From assembly GCF_023218935.1 (NCBI RefSeq), contig NZ_JAJIAL010000011.1: 48,233 nucleotides of DNA. One strand, 5' to 3'. Position numbers and translations under genes: made by a program. Shown here piece after piece: positions 42,137 to 48,233 of the stretch; position 1 is the first letter of the stretch; each line of letters opens with the position of its first letter. The notes beneath the pieces are model-generated. The model searched no databases. It worked only from the letters and a program-made list of their open reading frames with translations, and had not been told where the DNA came from. The DNA is from Fructobacillus cardui. GTDB lineage: Bacteria > Bacillota > Bacilli > Lactobacillales > Lactobacillaceae.

Positions 42137-42175
42137 AAAAATGATTGTAGCCATAAAGGCTGCAATCATTTTTTT
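42137..42175. terminator. Bidirectional terminator between the DUF915 gene and guaC
   Basis: AAAATGATTG-AGCC and GGCT-CAATCATTTT form a long stem with one mismatch; T runs lie on both strands. Confidence 0.88.
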
Positions 42176-42243
42176 GATGTCGTCGCTTGGTCGCCGGCAC
42201 ATTCAGCGTCAGCGAGGCGAGGAAGGAGCGAGGAAAATAAAGA

Positions 42244-43200
42244 TTAATAGTCAGTTAAGACAACGTAGTCGACCGTCTTAAGGCTGTTCAAGTCCCGACC
42301 ACCGGCATAAGAAATGGCTGACTGGATGTCTTCTTCCATTTCGGTCAAAGTGTTTTGGATAGGACCCTTGTAAGGAACCAACAACTTGCGACCTTCCACG
42401 TTATGGGAGTGACCCTTTTGGTAAGCTGAAGCAGAGCCAAAGTAGGCCTTGTAAGTCTTGCCATCCTGTTCAATCAAGTCACCAGGCGTTTCGTCGTGAC
42501 CGGCAAACATCGAACCGACCATGACCATTGTTGCGCCAAAGCGAATTGACTTGGCGATGTCGCCGTTGTGGCGGATACCACCATCGGCGATGATTGGCTT
42601 AGTGGCTACCTGGGCGCATTGGGCGATGGCGGCTAATTGCCAACCATTAGTTCCAAAGCCAGTCTTGTCCTTGGTGATGCAGGCCTTACCAGGTCCGATT
42701 CCAACCTTGGTTGCATCGGCACCAGCAGCCTCGATTTCAACGATGGCTTCTGGTGTTCCCAAGTTACCGACAATCAAGAAGGTGTCTGGCAAGTTTTCCT
42801 TAATATAAGTCACCATCTTGATGACATAGTCGGAATGACCGTGGGCAACATCAATTGTGATGTAGTCTGGTGTGAGTTGTGCTTCTTTGAACTGATCAAT
42901 CAAGGCGTATTCGCCATCCGTAATCCCAAGACTAATGGACGTAATCAAGCCCTTAGATTGGATGTTTTGAACGAAGTCAAAGCGCGTTTCGGGTTGGAAG
43001 CGGTGCATCACGTAGAAGTAGCCATTGGAAGCTAACCATTCGGCCAAGTTTTCATCGATAACCGTGGCCATGTTGGCTGGCATAACAGGGAACTTGAAAG
43101 TGTGCTTTCCTAAAGTCACAGAAGTGTCGGCTTCGCGGCGAGACTTCAAGACTGATTTTTTAGGTAAAAGGCGAATAGCATCGTAATCAAAGGTTTTCAT
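42244..43200 (-). CDS. guaC: GMP reductase
   Basis: A 318-residue TIM-barrel enzyme converting GMP to IMP with NADPH. The catalytic Cys lies in VGIGPGKACITK, and the phosphate loop in ADGGIRHNGDIAKSIRFGATMVMVGSMFAGH; no CBS domains are present, which separates it from GuaB. The Shine-Dalgarno is CGGAGA. It is downstream of purA on the same strand, so both serve purine interconversion; a terminator and another hairpin lie between them. Confidence 0.94.
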   Translation of the reverse strand: MKTFDYDAIRLLPKKSVLKSRREADTSVTLGKHTFKFPVMPANMATVIDENLAEWLASNGYFYVMHRFQPETRFDFVQNIQSKGLITSISLGITDGEYALIDQFKEAQLTPDYITIDVAHGHSDYVIKMVTYIKENLPDTFLIVGNLGTPEAIVEIEAAGADATKVGIGPGKACITKDKTGFGTNGWQLAAIAQCAQVATKPIIADGGIRHNGDIAKSIRFGATMVMVGSMFAGHDETPGDLIEQDGKTYKAYFGSASAYQKGHSHNVEGRKLLVPYKGPIQNTLTEMEEDIQSAISYAGGRDLNSLKTVDYVVLTDY

Positions 43201-43224
43201 AACATAATCTCCGTTTCTGCTGGT

Positions 43225-43253
43225 GCTTTAGTCTAGCAAGACTAGATTAAAGC
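43225..43253. repeat. Inverted repeat in the guaC leader
   Basis: GCTTTA-TCTAG and CTAGA-TAAAGC form an eleven-pair stem with one mismatch just upstream of guaC. There is no T run, so it is more likely an operator or leader hairpin than a terminator. Confidence 0.55.
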
Positions 43254-43261
43254 AATATCAG

Positions 43262-43325
43262 CAAAGAAAAGAGCGACAGAGTTTGCAGTCCGACCATACC
43301 GGTCAGGCCGGCAGGACACTGTCGC
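43262..43325 (-). terminator. Terminator of purA
   Basis: On the minus strand GCGACAG (43319-43325) and CTGTCGC (43273-43279) close a long GC-rich stem with inner pairs, followed by a T-rich tract. Confidence 0.7.
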
Positions 43326-43336
43326 CGAGTAGTTCT

Positions 43337-44626
43337 TTAGTTGTTTTCCCACAAATCAGTTAAGACGTTTGTGGCATCGCGGTCAGGGCCAACGGCAAAG
43401 GTTGCCAAAGGCAAATCAACGATTTCGCACACGCGCTTCAAGTAGTTGCGGGCGTTTTCGGGTAAGTCCTCAAGTGACTTGGCCTTGGTGATGTCTTCTG
43501 ACCAACCAGGTAATTCCTCATAAACTGGTTCGCAGCGTTCCAAATCAGCTTCGGAAGCAGGGTAGTGGTCAATGACCTTGCCATCCAACTTGTAGTGTGT
43601 GGCAACCTTAACGGTTTCAAAGCCAGACAAGACATCCAAGCAGTTCAAGGAAAGCTGTGTTAAGCCGGAAACGCGCTTGGCATGACGCAAAGCGACAGTG
43701 TCCAACCAGCCGATTCGGCGGGGACGACCTGTGACAACGCCGTATTCGTGGGCGACGTCGCGAATAGTATTGCCAACTTCATCGAACAATTCGGTTGGGA
43801 AAGGACCTTCACCAACACGGGAGCAATAGACCTTGGCCACACCGACAACTTGGTTAATGCGATTTGGACCGATTCCAGCACCGACGGCAGCGCCACCGGC
43901 AATTGGGTTAGACGATGTGACGAATGGATAAGTTCCATGGTCGATGTCCAACATGATTCCCTGGGCACCTTCGAACAAAACGCGCTTGTCGTTGTCCAAA
44001 GCTTCGTTAATTAAATAGGAAGTGTCGGCCACAAAGGGACGCAACTTTTCGCCATATTCCTTGTATTGGTTGAAGATTTCATCAAAATCAAGGGGTTCGC
44101 GGTCAAAAACCTTGGTCAAGAACAGGTTCTTCACTTTCAAGGCCTGCTTTAAACGCTTTTCCAAAACCTTTGGTTCAAGCAAATCAGCAATGCGAATCCC
44201 AATTCGATCCAACTTGTCCTGGTAGGCAGGTCCAATTCCCTTGTGGGTCGTTCCAATCTTTTCTTTCTTTAAGCCTTCTTGCAAGGCATCAAAAAGGGGA
44301 TGATAAGGCATAATGACTTGGGCTCTTGAAGAGACCTTCAAGTTATGAACGGTGACACCATTTTCCTTTAAATAGTTAATTTCATTAAATAGTGTTTCTG
44401 GGTTGACCACAACACCGGTACCAATCACGTTGGTAACCTGTGGCAGGAAGATTCCAGAAGGAATCAACTGCACGTGGAGTTTCTTACCATCGATGACCAA
44501 TGTATGGCCAGCGTTGTCGCCCCCCGCATAGCGGACAACGAAGTCGGCCTTCTGACTCAGAAAGTCTGTAATTTTACCTTTTCCTTCGTCACCCCATTGG
44601 GCGCCGGCAATCACGATTGAAGACAT
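43337..44626 (-). CDS. purA: Adenylosuccinate synthetase
   Basis: A 429-residue GTP-dependent enzyme making adenylosuccinate from IMP and aspartate. The P-loop WGDEGKGKITDF and the adjacent GGDNAGHT are at the N-terminus; TSSNPIAGGAAVGAGIGP and GRPRRIGWLD follow, as expected. It is full length and divergent from purB, which performs the next step, with shared PurBox-like sites between them. Confidence 0.96.
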   Translation of the reverse strand: MSSIVIAGAQWGDEGKGKITDFLSQKADFVVRYAGGDNAGHTLVIDGKKLHVQLIPSGIFLPQVTNVIGTGVVVNPETLFNEINYLKENGVTVHNLKVSSRAQVIMPYHPLFDALQEGLKKEKIGTTHKGIGPAYQDKLDRIGIRIADLLEPKVLEKRLKQALKVKNLFLTKVFDREPLDFDEIFNQYKEYGEKLRPFVADTSYLINEALDNDKRVLFEGAQGIMLDIDHGTYPFVTSSNPIAGGAAVGAGIGPNRINQVVGVAKVYCSRVGEGPFPTELFDEVGNTIRDVAHEYGVVTGRPRRIGWLDTVALRHAKRVSGLTQLSLNCLDVLSGFETVKVATHYKLDGKVIDHYPASEADLERCEPVYEELPGWSEDITKAKSLEDLPENARNYLKRVCEIVDLPLATFAVGPDRDATNVLTDLWENN

Positions 44627-44671
44627 GGTTTACCTCTTTTATTATTTATTGGCCATTTTTGACCAAAGGTT

Positions 44672-44700
44672 AGTATACGGGGAAACGTTCAGAAAATCAA
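44672..44700 (-). promoter_or_regulatory. Promoter of purA
   Basis: On the minus strand TTGATT (44695-44700) and TATACT (44672-44677) are 17 bases apart. Confidence 0.75.
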
Positions 44701-44714
44701 GGGAAAATCAGGGA

Positions 44715-44778
44715 TTGGTTCGGTTTTAATGTTCGGATTCTGCATAAAACTAATTTATTTAATAAATAGTTCGTATTT
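44715..44778. promoter_or_regulatory. PurBox-like sites between purA and purB
   Basis: GTTCGG cores are at 44718-44723 and 44731-44736, and GTTCG at 44769-44773. Their flanks fit the PurBox (AWWGTTCGGWWWT in this orientation): 44728-44740 and 44766-44778 match at 12 of 13 positions, and 44715-44727 less well. The third overlaps the -35 region of purB. They suggest PurR control of both genes. Confidence 0.65.
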
Positions 44779-44791
44779 ATACCCAAATTCT

Positions 44792-44800
44792 TGCTATAAT
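44792..44800 (+). promoter_or_regulatory. Extended -10 promoter of purB
   Basis: TGcTATAAT is perfect; the -35 is weak and overlaps a PurBox-like site. Confidence 0.7.
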
Positions 44801-44834
44801 ACTCTTGCACGTTTGATAAAAAAGGAGAGTCATA

Positions 44835-46133
44835 ATGTTAGACCGTTATAGTCGACCAGCCATGCGTGATATTTGGTCACTGCAAAACCAGTACCAAACT
44901 TGGTTGGATGTTGAAATTGCCATTGATGAAGCTTGGTCAAAGTTGGGTGAAATCCCAGCTGAGGATGTTGAAAAGATTCGTCAGAATGCCACCTTTGATG
45001 TTGCGCGCATCGAAGAAATTGAAGCGGTCACACACCATGATATTGTTGCTTTTACCCGGACAGTTTCGGAATCATTGGGTGAAGAAAAGAAGTGGGTTCA
45101 CTTCGGAATCACGAGTACAGATGTTGTCGATACTTCATATGGTGTTCGTTTGAAGCAAGCTAACGCCATCTTGGAAGAAGACTTGGAAAACTTTATTGCT
45201 GTTTTGAAGAAGAAGGCAATCGAGTATAAGGATACGGTCATGATTGGCCGGACACACGGTGTTCAAGCCGAACCAACGACCTTTGGTTTGAAGATTGCTC
45301 GTTTCTATTCTGAAATGGAACGTAACTTGGAACGCTTTAAGAAGGCCGCCCGTGGTGTTGAAGCTGGTAAGATTTCTGGTGCCGTGGGTACGTTTGCCAA
45401 CATTCCACCTGAAATTGAACAGTATGTTTGTGAACGCTTAGGTTTGCACGCTCAGGAAATTTCATCACAAGTTTTGCCACGTGACTTGCATGCCGACTAT
45501 ATGGCTACTTTGGCCTTGATTGCTTCAAGCATGGAAGGTTTCGCTGTGGAAATTCGTTCATTGCAACGTTCTGAAATCCACGAAGTCGAAGAAAAGTTTG
45601 CTAAGGGCCAAAAGGGTTCTTCCGCAATGCCGCACAAGCGTAACCCAATCGGTTCAGAAAACATCTGTGGCTTGGCTCGCGTGGTTCGTGGCCAAATGGT
45701 GACTGCTTACGAAAACATTCCTTTGTGGCACGAACGTGATATTTCACATTCATCAGCCGAACGGATGATTTTGCCAGACAGTACGTCATTGTTGGACTAC
45801 ATGTTAAACCGTTTCATGAAGATCATCGACACGCTGACGGTCTTCCCAGAACGCATGAAGTCAAACATGAACTTGACGCACGGTCTGATTTACAGCCAGC
45901 GTGTGTTGTTGAAGTTGATTGAAACGGGAATGGCTCGTGAAACGGCCTATGACTTGGTTCAACCTTTGACAGCCAAGTCATGGGATGAAGGTCGTTCATT
46001 CAAGGACTTGGTTGAAGGGGACAAGACGATTACTGCCCACTTATCACAGGCAGAAATCGACGACGCCTTCGATTATCACTATCACTTGAGCCAAGTTGAT
46101 ACGATCTTCAAGCGCCTTGGTTTGACTGACTAA
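44835..46133 (+). CDS. purB: Adenylosuccinate lyase
   Basis: A 432-residue homotetrameric lyase acting twice in purine synthesis. The fumarase-superfamily signature GSSAMPHKRNPIGSENI is intact, and the active-site THGVQAEPTTFG and VTHHDIVAF motifs are seen. It is full length, monocistronic, with an AAAGGAG site before ATG 44835 and a terminator after it. Confidence 0.96.
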   Translation: MLDRYSRPAMRDIWSLQNQYQTWLDVEIAIDEAWSKLGEIPAEDVEKIRQNATFDVARIEEIEAVTHHDIVAFTRTVSESLGEEKKWVHFGITSTDVVDTSYGVRLKQANAILEEDLENFIAVLKKKAIEYKDTVMIGRTHGVQAEPTTFGLKIARFYSEMERNLERFKKAARGVEAGKISGAVGTFANIPPEIEQYVCERLGLHAQEISSQVLPRDLHADYMATLALIASSMEGFAVEIRSLQRSEIHEVEEKFAKGQKGSSAMPHKRNPIGSENICGLARVVRGQMVTAYENIPLWHERDISHSSAERMILPDSTSLLDYMLNRFMKIIDTLTVFPERMKSNMNLTHGLIYSQRVLLKLIETGMARETAYDLVQPLTAKSWDEGRSFKDLVEGDKTITAHLSQAEIDDAFDYHYHLSQVDTIFKRLGLTD

Positions 46134-46155
46134 AAAATTAATCTTAACCGTATAT

Positions 46156-46207
46156 AGGAAGTAAAATTTCGCAGGATTCTTAGCTGCGAGTTTGACTTCC
46201 TTTTTTT
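46156..46207 (+). terminator. Terminator of purB
   Basis: AGGAAGT (46156-46162) pairs with ACTTCCT (46195-46201) and CGCAG with CTGCG inside, then T7. Confidence 0.85.
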
Positions 46208-46603
46208 GTTGATCAATGGACCCCAGTGCAAAATCAGTTTTAAAAATGAAATGTTACGTGATTATTTATTCTAAAAAATATTACATTGTTACGAAAATAA
46301 GTGTGATCTTAATATTATAGAACGAGCTGCTTTTTAGAATAGTTTGAGAAAAATATTAGATATATCATTGTGAGGTGTCTAGAATAACGAACGCTTTACG
46401 TTCTGAAATTAGAAGATTTTTGGTATAAAATGCCTATTTAAAGGGGATTATCCGAATGTCTTCTAAGTTATAAGCATATAATGAGAATTAGAAAATTAAT
46501 AAAATCCATTCTAAAAAATAGTGTAATACTATTGCGATGTTTTGTATTTTTTATTATAATAATGTTTGCAAATAATATCAAACATTTCCCGGAGGTATCA
46601 AAC
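46208..46603. promoter_or_regulatory. AT-rich region upstream of the surface-protein gene
   Basis: About 400 bases without a gene. It is far more AT-rich than its surroundings. ATTCTAAAAAATA is repeated directly near 46268 and 46507. GAACG/CGTTC (near 46390) forms an inverted repeat, and TATAAA near 46429 is a possible -10. GGAGG (46591-46595) is the ribosome site of the next gene. Confidence 0.5.
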
Positions 46604-48233
46604 GTGGAAATTAGAGTAAATAAATTTCAAGAAAGAACGCATTTCAAGATGTACAAGTCTGGCAAGCAATGGCTAGTCGCCGGAATGGCGACTTTTGCTT
46701 TGGTTGGTGCGACCCAGGTCATTACTGGCCATGCGCCAATTGATTTCGGACAAAACATCACGGCTCATGCGGCGGACTCAACCACAACCTATTGGATGGG
46801 TCAAAATACGGAATATTACAAGCGCTATACCGAATTGCCGGATAACTCATCTGTTCCAAAGAGTAGGCAGATGAAGTGGGGCTATGCTTCTGATGAAATT
46901 CCAAAGTTGGCAAGTCAATCAAGTTTCAAGTATACTTCTTTGACCTATGATAAGGGCACCGGTAAGTATACCTTGACCGCTGTTTTGGACGTGCCAATGT
47001 TGGCAACCAACGGTTCTGGCCGAACATCTTACTTTGATATGGGGTTCTCAAACTCCTTGGCATCTAAGACTGGTAACCCTATTTTGACGGCTGCCAATGG
47101 ATCGGTGACAACTTTGCAACCAACGGATGGCGTTTATCAAAATCAGTTCAATGCTGGTGGAAATGTTGGTGGAAAATCAGTCATTACGGTTCAAATTAAT
47201 CCGGTTAAGATTCAACAAGACGATAAAATTACCGCGATGTTCTCATCTGATACAGGAACAACTGGTTATCATGCCATCTTCTCTGTCGTTCGGACGATGG
47301 GTTATGCTGATTTTGGTCTGCCATTTAACCAAGCTTTGCTGACACAAATGAAGCAAAACTCAACGAATGCTATCACTAATTCAAAATTGTCGGATAAGCA
47401 AAAAGCGGCTGAACAGGCTAAGGTTAATGCAGTCACGACTGATGATGATTTTGTTAACAAATTACAAGGTATTGATAAGGAAGTAGCGTCTAAGAGCGCG
47501 GCAAACGTTGACAGCTGACCAAAAGGCAGCTCAAACAAAGCAGCTTAACGATGCCGTTGCAGTTATTAAAGGTAACTTAGATAAGGTAACAGATTCTGAT
47601 GATGTGGCCACTGCAATCGCAGACACATCACAAGACCAACCAATTGCAACGGCCTACAAGCCAGGAACTAATTTGGCAACACAAATTAAGAATGCCCAAG
47701 ATGCCATTGACGCTCAAGTAGTAAAGTCAAAAGCATTGGTTGATAATAATACCGCCTTAACGGATGATCAAAAATCAGCTCAAAAGAAAGCATTGGACAC
47801 AGCCGCAGCCACTGCTAAGGCCAATATTGGGTCTCAAACAAGTGCCGATGGTATTAATACGGCACAAACTGCTGGTGTTAAGAGCTTAACTGATTTGGAT
47901 ACGGCAAAGCCAGCAGCTTATAGCACGTTGACCGATAAAGCAAATAAGGCTATTTCGACTATTAACAATGACCAAAATTTGACAGATGCGCAAAAGCAAG
48001 ATCGAATTAACCAGGTTAATACTGCTTTGAAGGGTATCACTGACCAAATTGATCAAGCAACCGATGCTACGACTGTTAATAACTTAGCTGCTAGCACTGA
48101 TTTGGACAAAGCCATTTCGACGGCTACATCAGATGACGGGGTGACTCCTGTTACCACCCAACGCGATAACGCTAACAAGCAAATTGATGGCTATGTTGCT
48201 GAAACCAAGTCCAAGATTGATGCTGATACCAAC
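46604..48233 (+). pseudogene. 5' part of a giant surface protein with KxYKxGKxW signal, frameshifted
   Basis: I start at GTG 46604, nine bases after GGAGG; the in-frame ATG at 46481 lies in the AT-rich leader with no ribosome site. Residues 15-23 are KMYKSGKQW, the KxYKxGKxW signal-peptide motif, with a hydrophobic core and AHAA cleavage region. About 200 residues follow that look beta-rich (SFKYTSLTYDKGTGKYTLTAVL, GGKSVITVQINPVKIQ) and that I do not recognise. Then helical Ala/Lys/Gln repeats begin (LTDAQKQDRINQVNTAL). The frame stops at TGA 47516-47518; deleting one A of AAAC near 47503-47506 gives SAATLTADQKAAQ and an open frame to the window end. The C-terminus is outside. Confidence 0.8.

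Noticed and set aside
42177..42243. GC-rich GCGAGG repeats after the DUF915 terminator as a small RNA
   Set aside because: Only short imperfect repeats; no promoter or second terminator.
1..48233. CRISPR arrays, tRNA or rRNA genes, insertion sequences
   Set aside because: I saw no regularly spaced repeats, no cloverleaf with the TTC loop and CCA end, and no transposase fragments or terminal inverted repeats.

Overview
The window looks like a chromosomal segment of a heterofermentative lactic acid bacterium of the Leuconostoc/Weissella branch of Lactobacillaceae. The grounds are the strong TTG (Leu) and TCA (Ser) codon preference, moderate GC, the T-box hisS-aspS operon, the xerD-ribT-scpA-scpB-rluB cluster, an H2O-type NADH oxidase, a KxYKxGKxW surface-protein signal, and ECF-type vitamin uptake. 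I infer the genus level from gene content and codon style only.

Layout. 1-746: broken 3' end of a repeat-rich, wall-anchored surface protein. 770-4238: T-box-controlled hisS-aspS. 4305-8414: YitT-family membrane protein, a frameshifted ElaA-like acetyltransferase, a MarR regulator with a decayed YczE-like membrane protein, and an intact MFS transporter. 8490-19420: housekeeping block (rpsU, yqeY, cvfB, xerD, ribT, scpA, scpB, rluB, FMN-riboswitch ribU, LysM protein, cmk, rpsA, der, hup). 19550-23471: a collapsed AdhR (MerR) regulon: Zn-alcohol dehydrogenase, MFS pump and the regulator are all pseudogenes, but two MerR-type 19-bp-spacer operators remain and an intact DUF915 hydrolase sits among them. 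23605-27945: nox, then TPP-riboswitch ykoEDC. 28014-31243: LysR regulator divergent from an amino-acid permease, then proC. 31344-33385: decayed ydbS-ydbT pair. 33584-37322: MarR regulator, then TPP-riboswitch tenA-thiD(broken)-thiE-thiM. 37465-42124: tautomerase, Fe-alcohol dehydrogenase, alpha-glucosidase, and a second DUF915 hydrolase. 42244-46133: guaC and purA on the minus strand, divergent from purB, with PurBox-like sites between purA and purB. 46604-48233: 5' part of another giant surface protein, with a frameshift.

How the genes work together. Vitamin supply depends on uptake and salvage: RibU for riboflavin (FMN switch), YkoEDC for thiamine or its pyrimidine precursor (TPP switch), and a TenA/ThiE/ThiM salvage operon whose ThiD step is lost. 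NADH oxidase and the Fe-dependent alcohol dehydrogenase can regenerate NAD+. PurA, PurB and GuaC handle purine interconversion.

Two window-wide signals stand out. About ten genes are visibly broken, by nonsense codons as well as indels, which suggests ongoing reduction, though homopolymer sequencing error may add to it. The octamer AAAATCAG (and its complement) occurs about 41 times by eye, near twenty-fold over a composition estimate, with a dozen copies in the small intergenic fraction. Its role is unknown and it is the most novel lead here.
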